Source: Dehalococcoidia bacterium (GTDB lineage: Bacteria; Chloroflexota; Dehalococcoidia; Dehalococcoidales; DAOWKM01). From it: a DNA stretch of 7,374 nt. Below are positions 1 through 5,578 of the stretch, one piece after another. Position 1 is the first letter of the stretch, and every line of letters starts with the position of its first letter. The notes under the pieces were generated by a model. It did no database searches and had not been told where the DNA came from. It saw only the letters and a list, made by a program, of their open reading frames with translations. The translations under genes and the position numbers were made by a program. The stretch spans positions 1 to 7,374 of the forward strand of contig DAOWKM010000063.1 in assembly GCA_030643695.1 (NCBI GenBank). Direction: 5' to 3'.

Positions 1-78
1 AATGCCACCAATAACAATAATGGCTACCAGAAGAATGGTAATGAACAGCCAGAATTTGTTAACCTTGCTTACTATCAT
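1..78 (-). CDS. N-terminal fragment of a membrane-anchored protein (possibly ComEA-like)
   Basis: Only the first 26 codons are in the window; the gene continues past the left edge. The ATG (complement of 76-78) is preceded by a strong Shine-Dalgarno AGGAGG (complement of 85-90) six bases upstream. The peptide begins MIVSKVNKFWLF and then becomes a continuous hydrophobic stretch (residues about 9-26, rich in I, L and V, ending IGGI), which looks like an uncleaved signal anchor or first membrane helix. A short N-terminal anchor of this kind is seen in ComEA-type DNA-uptake proteins, among many others, so that identity is only a guess. It lies downstream of the TrkA gene on the same strand, 213 bases away, and appears to have its own promoter. 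Presence of a gene: fairly sure. Function: unknown. Confidence 0.6.
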   Translation of the reverse strand, partial: MIVSKVNKFWLFITILLVAIIVIGGI

Positions 79-172
79 GGAAGTCCTCCTAGCATTAGCT
101 ACTTAATATGAAACTACCCTGAGTAGCGGGCAACGAACTACTGTATTTCGCCGTTTGGCTAATTAGAGCTAC

Positions 173-200
173 AATATAATAAAGAATGGGCTTCCGTCAA
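173..200 (-). promoter_or_regulatory. Candidate sigma70 promoter for the gene at the left edge
   Basis: On the minus strand a -35 box TTGACG (complement of 195-200, 5/6 to consensus) is followed after 16 bases by a -10 box TATATT (complement of 173-178, 5/6). Transcription would start near 166, giving a leader of about 88 bases before the ATG at 78. The leader contains two short, mutually exclusive stems built on repeated AGTAG/CTACT segments (within about 102-143), which may be chance. I see no U-tract terminator for the upstream TrkA gene in the remaining part of this 213-base gap. Confidence 0.5.
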
Positions 201-291
201 ACAGTTAACCACGAGGTTGCTAAACAATCTCTAACAAAGGCTGGTTTATTAAAGGAAGGATGAAGGAATGGTTATTAGTTTTGAGCTTGTT

Positions 292-954
292 TTAAACGCC
301 TCTCAGGGCAGTTCGTAGTGCTTCTTCTGACTTAGAGGGGGTAAGAGCTATTACTTGGTCTTCAGCCTGAAGGATAGTGTTGATTGTAGGTACAGTAGGT
401 TTATGTTCTTTACGAATAATTAGAGCCAGTTTACTTTCTAGTGGTAGCGAAAGCTCCTTTACTGACTTACCTATTGTAGTTGAGTCAGGGGGGATTTTTA
501 CCTCTACAACTTCTAGCCCTTTATCTCTAATAGTTAATAGATGCGTCAGCGGGTGCGTTGGCACCTCTTCGGCTATGGTTTCAAGGATGATATTAGTGCT
601 GCTTACGGTAACATCTACCCCCAACTTCTTAAAGATAGCTTCATTTTTGGGGTTTCTAATGCGGGCTATTGTGCGGGGAACATTAAATTTGTACTTGGCT
701 ACCTGGCAAGCAACCAGATTATCCTCATCATCACCGGTTACCGCGATGAGGATATCAGCGCGACCAGTGCCTATTTCAGCTAGAGTGGCTAGTTCACAGC
801 CATCACCTCGAATACAAACACTACCAAGTTCATCGCAAATGAACTCGTTTCTACTAGCATCCTTTTCTATCACTAGCATCTCATGTCCTTCCTCTAAAAG
901 GGCTTTGGCTAGGTAGTAGCCTACTTCACCTCCACCTACAATGATGATATACAT
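292..954 (-). CDS. trkA: TrkA family potassium uptake regulator (TrkA-N plus TrkA-C)
   Basis: A 220-residue cytoplasmic RCK-type protein. Residues 1-120 form a Rossmann TrkA-N domain: MYIIIVGGGEVG gives the GxGxxG motif (G7, G9, G12), and E30 at the end of the second strand is the usual acidic residue that binds the NAD(H) ribose. Residues about 147-217 fit a TrkA-C (RCK_C) ligand-binding domain (EVVEVKIPPDS...GKSVKEL...EDQVIALTP). The family gates K+ channels and Trk/Ktr transporters in response to NAD(H), nucleotides or c-di-AMP. The ATG is nine bases after the stop of the upstream N-only TrkA gene, with a GAGGTGG ribosome site across the junction, so the two are probably translationally coupled. 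Length is about half of classical TrkA (N-C-N-C) and matches single-unit KtrA/RCK proteins. It is the last gene of the minus-strand potassium operon. Confident in family; the transported ion and partner are inferred. Confidence 0.93.
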   Translation of the reverse strand: MYIIIVGGGEVGYYLAKALLEEGHEMLVIEKDASRNEFICDELGSVCIRGDGCELATLAEIGTGRADILIAVTGDDEDNLVACQVAKYKFNVPRTIARIRNPKNEAIFKKLGVDVTVSSTNIILETIAEEVPTHPLTHLLTIRDKGLEVVEVKIPPDSTTIGKSVKELSLPLESKLALIIRKEHKPTVPTINTILQAEDQVIALTPSKSEEALRTALRGV

Positions 955-963
955 AATTCCACC

Positions 964-1362
964 TCAACCCTCCAGCTTTTCCCTTAGCATCTGGGCAAAT
1001 ATTGTGGTTGAGCTGACGGGTTCCAGTCCTAGGCTTTCGTATAATTCCCGGCGCAGCGGGTCATAGATACGGCAGGTTACCTTGGGTACATTAAAGATAT
1101 GCTTGGCAATTTGAGCTGCCATGACATTGCGATTATCTCCTTGGGTTACGGCAACAAAGGCATCGGCTTCCTCTATGCCTGCTTTTTTAAGTGCGTCCTC
1201 ATCAATGCCATTGCCAATTAGAGCCGTACCACCGAAGTCGGGTGGTAGCCTCCGAAAACTGTAGGCATCAGTATCCAGAACAGTAACCGTGTGCCCATCA
1301 GCGTCCAGTAATCTGGCTAGCTGAGCACCTACCCGCCCACAACCCATAATTACTACTTTCAT
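964..1362 (-). CDS. TrkA-N (RCK) domain protein lacking TrkA-C
   Basis: A 132-residue protein consisting essentially of one NAD-binding TrkA-N domain: MKVVIMGCGRVG (G7, G9, G12), an acidic pair at D30 and D32, and the typical ends NVPKVTCRIYDP and GLEPVSSTTIFAQMLREKL. There is no TrkA-C domain, so it is a bare regulatory Rossmann unit. I prefer the ATG at 1362: a purine-rich GGGTGG lies upstream and the protein then begins exactly as the family does. A GTG at 1374, directly abutting the usp stop codon, would add four residues (MGGY) but has no ribosome site. It sits between usp and the N+C TrkA gene with almost no spacing, so it is in one operon and may hetero-oligomerise with the 220-residue TrkA. 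Family assignment is confident; the hetero-complex is inference. Confidence 0.9.
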   Translation of the reverse strand: MKVVIMGCGRVGAQLARLLDADGHTVTVLDTDAYSFRRLPPDFGGTALIGNGIDEDALKKAGIEEADAFVAVTQGDNRNVMAAQIAKHIFNVPKVTCRIYDPLRRELYESLGLEPVSSTTIFAQMLREKLEG

Positions 1363-1374
1363 ATAACCACCCAC

Positions 1375-1800
1375 TTATGCCGCATATTGGTGATAGAGTA
1401 TAACACGACAGGGAGCATTTTTAAGCACATAGGGCACTACATTACCCAGGCTAAACTGGCCAAAGCGTCTCTTGTATTTAACTCCTATCACGATTAGGTC
1501 GACCTCTCGTTCTACGGCTTCATCAACGATAGTTGGACCGGCATCACGGGCTTGGAGGAGGTCGGTATCTATTTCATAATCTTCTTCTTCAGCGACTCTC
1601 TCTATATGGTCTAGCATATCTTCAGCTTTTCTAATTTCGGATTCAATTTCAGCCTCTAATGGCAGGGCACGTTTCACTGTAATTACATAAACCGCCCAGA
1701 TTTTAGCTTTGTGCTTCTTAGCCAGACTGCAGGCTAGCTTGACTGCTTCCTCATCGGGTTCGGTGCCAATTACTGGCACCAAAATCTTATGAAATTCCAT
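1375..1800 (-). CDS. UspA-family universal stress protein
   Basis: A 141-residue single-domain Usp. It begins MEFHKILVPVIGTEPDEEAV, the usual first strand and helix, and ends with the NAPCRVIL strand typical of the family. The family's ATP motif G-2x-G-9x-G(S/T) is degenerate: G106 is present but the second glycine is Y109, and the last pair is G119-N120 rather than G-S/T. ATP binding is therefore doubtful, and this may belong to the non-ATP-binding UspA subgroup. Usp proteins are often encoded beside or fused to cation transporters, which fits its place between the pore gene and two TrkA genes. The stop is directly adjacent to the next gene's start region. Its ribosome site (AGAAG) is weak, but a perfect -10 box lies just upstream, so it probably also has its own promoter. 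Family confident; role in gating inferred. Confidence 0.9.
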   Translation of the reverse strand: MEFHKILVPVIGTEPDEEAVKLACSLAKKHKAKIWAVYVITVKRALPLEAEIESEIRKAEDMLDHIERVAEEEDYEIDTDLLQARDAGPTIVDEAVEREVDLIVIGVKYKRRFGQFSLGNVVPYVLKNAPCRVILYHQYAA

Positions 1801-1833
1801 ATATTTTACTTCTATTTGTTATTGAATACCAGT

Positions 1834-1861
1834 ATTATACCCCTTTATCAGAAATCTACAA
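1834..1861 (-). promoter_or_regulatory. Candidate internal promoter for usp-trkA
   Basis: On the minus strand a perfect -10 box TATAAT (complement of 1834-1839) has a weak -35 TTGTAG (complement of 1856-1861) with a 16-base spacer. The predicted start near 1827 leaves a leader of about 27 bases before the usp ATG at 1800. A small inverted repeat AATAC-CA-GTATT (1825-1836) covers the -10/+1 region and could be an operator. The 137-base gap after the pore gene suggests usp and the TrkA genes can be expressed separately from the channel. Confidence 0.5.
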
Positions 1862-1928
1862 TATCCTACCATAGAAAGGGTAACTTTTTCGCATTTTACT
1901 TGACAAGAAATCAGCATTTACTGGTATA

Positions 1929-1946
1929 TCTTCATTGTCATGAAGA
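1929..1946 (-). other. Small perfect hairpin overlapping the channel gene stop codon
   Basis: The arms TCTTCAT (1929-1935) and ATGAAGA (1940-1946) are perfect complements separated by four bases, and the stop codon of the pore gene (complement of 1938-1940) lies inside. No U-tract follows on the minus strand, so it does not look like an intrinsic terminator. It might be an RNA processing or stabilising element between the channel message and usp, or chance. Confidence 0.3.
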
Positions 1947-2516
1947 CCTTTCCTTGAGCCGACTTATCTGAGCATCTACAATCCTCACCGTGACATCCTT
2001 AAGTGCTTCTAACTCATCGGTGGACAGGTGTTCTAATTCCTCCAGATTATATTGGATGGCGCTTATAACCTCCCGGGAAGGGCGCCGCCTGGGGAGCATG
2101 AAGTAGGCATAGAGGCTACCAATTATCACGCCAAAAAAGGCAACCGTACTGAAAATTGACCAAATTGAACCAATTACTATTCCAGAAGTAGTAACCGGTC
2201 CCGGGGCATTAGCCCCCTGTGTTTGCATGGCAGTTAAGCTCCACCACAAAGCATAACCATAGGAAGTTATCTGCTCATTCACCCCACGCTCAGCAAGATA
2301 AATACCCCAAGAGGAGAGTAGCCAAAGCCCGATAAGAGCAAGAATCAACGGTATTAAAGGCGTTCTTGTAGCCACGTCCTTGAGAAATCTAAAAACTTCT
2401 GGGATATTTGGGGTGATGCGCAGCCTTCGGCGAGGCCTAATCCGCTTACGAAGACGGAGCACCTTATCCCCCGGTAGTAATGGCGTCACTTGCTCGAACC
2501 GCTCTTTCTCTTCCAT
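1938..2516 (-). CDS. Two-TM potassium-channel-like pore protein with altered selectivity filter
   Basis: A 192-residue membrane protein with the Ion_trans_2 (2TM plus pore loop) layout. The N-terminus is very basic (residues about 20-34, RLRKRIRPRRR), TM1 spans about 53-75, the pore helix about 86-98, TM2 about 110-138, followed by RRR and a charged, probably helical tail to 192. The pore loop aligns with KcsA without gaps: ALWWSLTAMQ-TQGAN-APGPVT against ALWWSVETAT-TVGYG-DLYPVT. The T and first G of the filter and the downstream PVT are kept, while V, Y, G and the following D become Q, A, N and A. The fold is therefore clear but K+ selectivity is in doubt. I chose ATG 2516 (GGAGG nine bases upstream); TTG 2522 is too close to it. 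It lacks an RCK domain, but two separate RCK genes follow in the operon. Ion specificity and gating are inference. Confidence 0.82.
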   Translation of the reverse strand: MEEKERFEQVTPLLPGDKVLRLRKRIRPRRRLRITPNIPEVFRFLKDVATRTPLIPLILALIGLWLLSSWGIYLAERGVNEQITSYGYALWWSLTAMQTQGANAPGPVTTSGIVIGSIWSIFSTVAFFGVIIGSLYAYFMLPRRRPSREVISAIQYNLEELEHLSTDELEALKDVTVRIVDAQISRLKERSS

Positions 2517-2721
2517 CTCCAAGCACCTCCCCCTTTTTAATTAACTTTATATACCACACTTCAATTGTTGAATTCTACTCATTCCTCCCCCTTTTATCCC
2601 GGCACTGAATACAGCGGGGACGCCTAATACCCGTCTCAGGTGGTAACGCCTAATTCGTCGTGGGCGAAAAACCCTATCTCCAAGCTTGAGTCGCCAGCTA
2701 TTATCCATATCTTGATTTACT
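2517..2721 (-). promoter_or_regulatory. Long 5' leader of the channel operon (about 205 bases)
   Basis: From the predicted start near 2721 to the ATG at 2516 there is no convincing full gene. On the minus strand it holds two copies of ATTAGGCGT (complements of 2646-2654 and 2620-2628, 26 bases apart), two copies of AAAAGGGGGAGG (complements of 2584-2595 and 2526-2537), a GC-rich segment with possible short stems around 2595-2640, and a small inverted repeat TTCAA-N3-TTGAA at 2560-2572. The second AAAAGGGGGAGG is the channel's ribosome site. The first precedes a tiny ORF (see next entry). I do not recognise a known riboswitch class; a c-di-AMP (ydaO) or other ion-responsive leader would be biologically sensible, but its conserved core is not evident to me. 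Confidence 0.35.
2547..2582 (-). CDS. Possible 11-codon leader peptide upstream of the channel gene
   Basis: ATG at 2582 opens a short frame, MSRIQQLKCGI then TAA, inside the channel leader. It is preceded by GGGGGAGG, the same 12-base segment that serves as the channel's ribosome site, but only one base separates the GGAGG from this ATG, which is too close for efficient initiation. It may be a regulatory upstream ORF, a decoy ribosome site, or a leftover of a duplication. Low confidence. Confidence 0.2.
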   Translation of the reverse strand: MSRIQQLKCGI

Positions 2722-2727
2722 TGCTTG

Positions 2728-2756
2728 ATTTTAGGTATCTGCCTGGTGATTGTCAA
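2728..2756 (-). promoter_or_regulatory. Promoter for the channel operon (minus arm of the divergent pair)
   Basis: On the minus strand a perfect -35 box TTGACA (complement of 2751-2756), a 17-base spacer and a -10 box TAAAAT (complement of 2728-2733, 5/6) make a near-consensus sigma70-type promoter. Its -35 belongs to the left arm of an 8-base perfect inverted repeat, ATTGTCAA (2749-2756) and TTGACAAT (2772-2779), whose right arm contains the -35 of the opposite promoter. Confidence 0.65.
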
Positions 2757-2771
2757 CAAAACCTGTCTGGC

Positions 2772-2800
2772 TTGACAATTATATATCTCTTACCTAAACT
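2772..2800 (+). promoter_or_regulatory. Promoter for the DUF47-pit operon (plus arm of the divergent pair)
   Basis: Perfect -35 box TTGACA (2772-2777), 17-base spacer, -10 box TAAACT (2795-2800, 4/6). The predicted start near 2807 gives a leader of about 92 bases to the ATG at 2899. A perfect 12-base palindrome TTAATATATTAA (2815-2826) lies just downstream of the predicted start, where a repressor could act. The two divergent -35 boxes are separated by only 15 bases between repeat arms, so the two polymerases may compete or share a regulator. Confidence 0.6.
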
Positions 2801-2898
2801 TACAACTGAGGTGGTTAATATATTAAAGCCTTTTCCTCACCCCCAGACTTCTAAATTGTTACTTCAATGTGCCCGTTGTTACTCAAGGAGGATTAGTG

Positions 2899-3528
2899 AT
2901 GTTTAAGTTTCCCTTCATTCCTAGGGAGGAGAAGTTTTTTTGCCTTTTTGAGGAGAGTGCCCGGAATATGGTAAAAGCAGCTCAGGGATTAAAAATGATG
3001 ATTGATACCTGGGAGGATGTTGAGGGGAAGGTAGCTGAAATAACTGAGCTGGAGCATGAGGGGGACACTATCACTCATCAGATTATGGCACAGTTGCACC
3101 GCACTTTTGTCACCCCATTTGACCGGGAGGATATAGCCCTACTGGCTAATGCTATGGACGATGTGACAGATTTTATTCAGGCAGCGGCTGACGCTATGCT
3201 TATCTATAGAGTAGACTATCCCAGTCAGAAGGCTAAAGAGCTGGCTGATATCATAGTGCAGGCTGCGGTTGAGGTGGAGAAGGCAATGCCTCAGTTGCGG
3301 CATCGGACTGATTTAAAGCAGGTTCTTAAAACATGTGTGGAGATTAATCGGTTGGAAAACGCCGCCGATAGGGTGTTCCGCTCAGCGCTAGCTGAGCTAT
3401 TTGATGATACTACAGATATGGCTCGTGTTATTAAGTGGCGTGAGATTTATGAGCAGATGGAGAGTGCCACCGACCGGTGTGAGGATGTGGCTGATGTCCT
3501 CGAGGGGGTAGCCCTCAAGCATGCCTGA
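2899..3528 (+). CDS. DUF47 family PhoU-like protein, partner of the PiT permease
   Basis: A 209-residue, all-helical cytoplasmic protein of the DUF47 family (PF01865, PhoU-like, also called Pit accessory proteins). It has repeated acidic helix motifs of the E/DxxxD type that bind metal clusters in PhoU-like folds: E52-x3-D56 in ELEHEGDTITHQI, D87-x3-D91 in MDDVTDF, E153-x3-D157 in EINRLENAADRVF, and E188-x3-D192 in ESATDRCEDVADVLE. TPFDREDI (72-79) is typical of the family. The start is ATG 2899, seven bases after a perfect AAGGAGG (2885-2891); an upstream frame opening near 2869 has no ribosome site. The stop codon overlaps the pit start by eight bases, so the two are translationally coupled. 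DUF47 proteins are thought to modulate phosphate uptake by the cognate PiT; the mechanism here is inferred. Confidence 0.93.
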   Translation: MFKFPFIPREEKFFCLFEESARNMVKAAQGLKMMIDTWEDVEGKVAEITELEHEGDTITHQIMAQLHRTFVTPFDREDIALLANAMDDVTDFIQAAADAMLIYRVDYPSQKAKELADIIVQAAVEVEKAMPQLRHRTDLKQVLKTCVEINRLENAADRVFRSALAELFDDTTDMARVIKWREIYEQMESATDRCEDVADVLEGVALKHA

Positions 3529-4558
3529 TTCCTCCCTCACTCTCCTTCTCTTAGTTATTGTTCTGGCTATTGGTTTCGGTATAGTTAATGGTTTCAATGA
3601 TGCGGCTAACGCTATTGCTCCGGCAATTGGTACCCGTGCTCTTTCCCCCCGAAATGCCCTTATAATAGCTGTCATCGCCAATATGGCAGGTGCTGCCACT
3701 GGCATATTAGTGGCTAAAACCATCGGCAAAGGGATTTTAGTCCCTGAAGCCATCTCCTATCTAACGGTGATAGCTGCTCTAGCCTCAATTATTATCTGGG
3801 GCACACTGGCTACTTACTGGGGTTTGCCAATAAGCTTGCACCATGGATTTATTGCCGGGTTAGCTGCGGCTGGGATGGCGGTAGTGGGTAGTGAGGCGGT
3901 AGTATGGGATGTTATGCAGCGAATTCTGGCAGCGGTAATCGTAGCTCCTTTACTCGGCTTTGCTGGTGGTTTTGTAATGATGGTCTGCTTTTATTGGGTG
4001 TTTCGGCGAAGCGCTCCCGACAAAATGCGAGTAATTTTCAGCAGATTACAATTTTTGACTACTGCCTTTATGGCTTATAGCCATGGTAAGAATGATGGTC
4101 AGATGCCGATAGGTGTCATCACTATGGCACTGGTAATTTTTTATGATGATGCTAGTCTGTGGGACCACCTCTCCTTGTTTGACCCTGGCTTGTGGTGGGT
4201 AATAGTTGTATCAGCTTTGGCTATTAGTTTTGGCACGGCTATTGGGGGGTGGCGGGTCATTAGAACCCTAGGGTCAAGGGTTACCGCTCTTAGACCGGTT
4301 CACGGCTTTGCTGTTCAAGCCTCAGCAGCTACGGTTATTGAGATTGCTTCACTCGGGGCGTTTATGGGGGATTGGGGCATCCCAGTAAGCACCACTCATT
4401 GCATAAGCGCCTCTACTATGGGGGTTGGGGCTACCAAACGGCTTTCGGCGGTGCGCTGGGGGGTAGCTGGTAACATTATTGCTGCCTGGATACTTACCTT
4501 CCCTATCTGTGGTGGGCTGGGTTATTTGTTTGCCTGGCTGTTGCACGCCTTATTTTAG
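3521..4558 (+). CDS. pit: PiT-family inorganic phosphate permease
   Basis: A 345-residue polytopic inner-membrane transporter with about ten hydrophobic segments. It shows the inverted-repeat PiT signatures: GFNDAANAIAPAIGTR (24-39) at the N-terminus, SHGKNDGQMPIGVI (187-200) in the middle, and IPVSTTHCISASTMGVG (287-303) near the end, followed by VRWGVAGNIIAAWILT. PiT proteins carry metal-phosphate (some carry sulfate) by cation symport. In the first half, the segment usually resembling PVSxxHA is GLPISLHHGF (101-110), with L-H in place of small polar residues. The ATG lies inside the DUF47 gene; GAGGGGG (3502-3508) is a plausible ribosome site, 12 bases away. The TAG stop shares two bases with the stop codon of the convergent gmk gene. 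Length is within the range for compact bacterial PiT. Phosphate as substrate is supported by the DUF47 partner but not proven. Confidence 0.95.
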   Translation: MPDSSLTLLLLVIVLAIGFGIVNGFNDAANAIAPAIGTRALSPRNALIIAVIANMAGAATGILVAKTIGKGILVPEAISYLTVIAALASIIIWGTLATYWGLPISLHHGFIAGLAAAGMAVVGSEAVVWDVMQRILAAVIVAPLLGFAGGFVMMVCFYWVFRRSAPDKMRVIFSRLQFLTTAFMAYSHGKNDGQMPIGVITMALVIFYDDASLWDHLSLFDPGLWWVIVVSALAISFGTAIGGWRVIRTLGSRVTALRPVHGFAVQASAATVIEIASLGAFMGDWGIPVSTTHCISASTMGVGATKRLSAVRWGVAGNIIAAWILTFPICGGLGYLFAWLLHALF

Positions 4559-5196
4559 CCAGGTAGAGTAATCTCCCGAGGGGTTATCCGACACTTTTCG
4601 GCGGTAATAATAGCCTTAATCTTTGATACCACGGTATCAATTTCATCCTGTTTGTTCACTACTATATAGTCAAATAGTGATAGCTGATTTATTTCCTCCT
4701 CAGCGGTTTTTATGCGCAGGGCTAAATCAAAGGGTGATTCAGTCTGGCGCTGCTTGAGTCTTACCACCAGCTCTTCTGTTGAGGGAGGTATCAAAAAGAT
4801 GAATACCGCTTGCGGTAGGATTTTTTTAATGGTGGTTGCCCCTTGAATATCAACCTTTATTATTATATCTTGTCCCTTGTCCAACGCTTCCTTAACCGGT
4901 TGGTTAGGCACGCCATACCAATTGCCGTAGACATTTGCCCACTCTAATAGCTCCTTATTTTTAAGCATCTCCTGGAACCTTTCCTCTGAGATAAAGTGGT
5001 AGTCTACATTATCTCTCTCTCCGGCTCGCTGAGGCCGTGTGGTCATGGTGGTAATATATTCAAGGGGGCAACCTGATTTCTTCATCCTGGTTAAGACAGC
5101 ATCTTTACCTGCTCCCGAGGGACCGGAGAGGACGATAAGTAATGGCATTGTTGGCAGGTTGAATGGGGGCTGACTTTTATGGCTCATCTTTTTCAT
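4555..5196 (-). CDS. gmk: Guanylate kinase
   Basis: Phosphorylates GMP (and dGMP) to GDP with ATP, an essential cytoplasmic step of guanine nucleotide synthesis. The P-loop is LSGPSGAGKDAV (23-34), with D32 where most guanylate kinases have S or T. The GMP-binding part TTMTTRPQRAGERDNVDYHFIS (49-70), GNWYGVP (91-97) and VDIQGA (115-120) are clear, and the lid/C-terminal region RLKQRQTESPFDLALRIKTAEEE (146-168) keeps the arginines. The 213-residue form uses the ATG at 5196, which overlaps the end of the DUF370 gene by 20 bases. ATG 5187 or ATG 5148 (start of MPLLIVLSG, closest to typical family starts) are possible; none has a strong ribosome site, so the N-terminus is uncertain by up to 16 residues. 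The DUF370-gmk order is conserved in many Gram-positive bacteria, often with rpoZ next, but here pit lies convergently instead. Confidence 0.95.
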   Translation of the reverse strand: MKKMSHKSQPPFNLPTMPLLIVLSGPSGAGKDAVLTRMKKSGCPLEYITTMTTRPQRAGERDNVDYHFISEERFQEMLKNKELLEWANVYGNWYGVPNQPVKEALDKGQDIIIKVDIQGATTIKKILPQAVFIFLIPPSTEELVVRLKQRQTESPFDLALRIKTAEEEINQLSLFDYIVVNKQDEIDTVVSKIKAIITAEKCRITPREITLPG

Positions 5197-5470
5197 CGCT
5201 CTGCTCTGGTTCTAGCCCTGAACCACCTCGACTCGCTTGTAACCTACCAGCGATAGTTTCTGGGGCAAGAGCAGCCACGAAAATATGTCCACTATCGGTG
5301 AAGATGACGGCCTTGGTTCTTCTGCCATGGGTGGCATCAATTAATAGTCCCTTATTTTTCCCCTCCTGCATTGTTCGTTTAATACTGCTTGAGTTTGGTG
5401 AAGCTATGGCAATAATTCTATTTACGGTTAGGAAATTATCAAATCCGATGTGAACCAGTTCTGTGCCCAT
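5177..5470 (-). CDS. DUF370 / RemA-like regulatory protein
   Basis: A 97-residue protein matching the DUF370 (RemA/YlzA) family: VHIGFDNFLTVNRIIAIASP (6-25), SSIKRTMQEGKNKGLLIDATHGRRTKAVI and FTDSGHIFVAALAPETIAGRL. In Bacillus subtilis RemA is a DNA-binding activator of matrix and osmoprotection genes; whether this one binds the same kind of targets is unknown. ATG 5470 is chosen because GAGG (complement of 5480-5483) lies nine bases upstream; a TTG at 5479 would abut that site. The core family ends near residue 78, and a charged, disorder-like tail (SGLEPEQSDEKDEP) follows and overlaps the gmk start. The gene sits immediately upstream of gmk on the same strand, the classical arrangement for this family. 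Confidence 0.92.
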   Translation of the reverse strand: MGTELVHIGFDNFLTVNRIIAIASPNSSSIKRTMQEGKNKGLLIDATHGRRTKAVIFTDSGHIFVAALAPETIAGRLQASRGGSGLEPEQSDEKDEP

Positions 5471-5578
5471 TATTATCAACCTCGGAAGTTATTTTTTAAT
5501 TATTGATGTTAAAATGTGGAATCATCTGGGTATTCTACTAGCTTGGTTAAGCCTGGAAATTCCTTTGATAGTTATTAG

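Noticed and set aside
377..916. Long plus-strand open frame opposite the trkA gene
   Set aside because: It is the antisense shadow of a clear TrkA-N/C gene and has no ribosome site or recognisable domain.
1929..1946. Intrinsic terminator after the channel gene
   Set aside because: The 7-base hairpin has no U-tract on either strand, so it is listed only as a small hairpin.
1789..1971. 60-codon plus-strand frame in the usp upstream gap
   Set aside because: It covers the usp promoter and the channel stop codon in antisense, with no ribosome site.
2547..2759. 70-codon minus-strand frame in the channel leader
   Set aside because: It would begin with TTG upstream of the predicted transcription start; only its last 11 codons after an internal ATG are kept as a weak leader-peptide candidate.
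2640..2906. 88-codon plus-strand frame in the divergent promoter region
   Set aside because: It spans both promoters and the DUF47 ribosome site, and its translation shows no recognisable domain.
3397..3753. Minus-strand open frame across the DUF47/pit junction
   Set aside because: It lies antisense to two confident genes and has no start signals.
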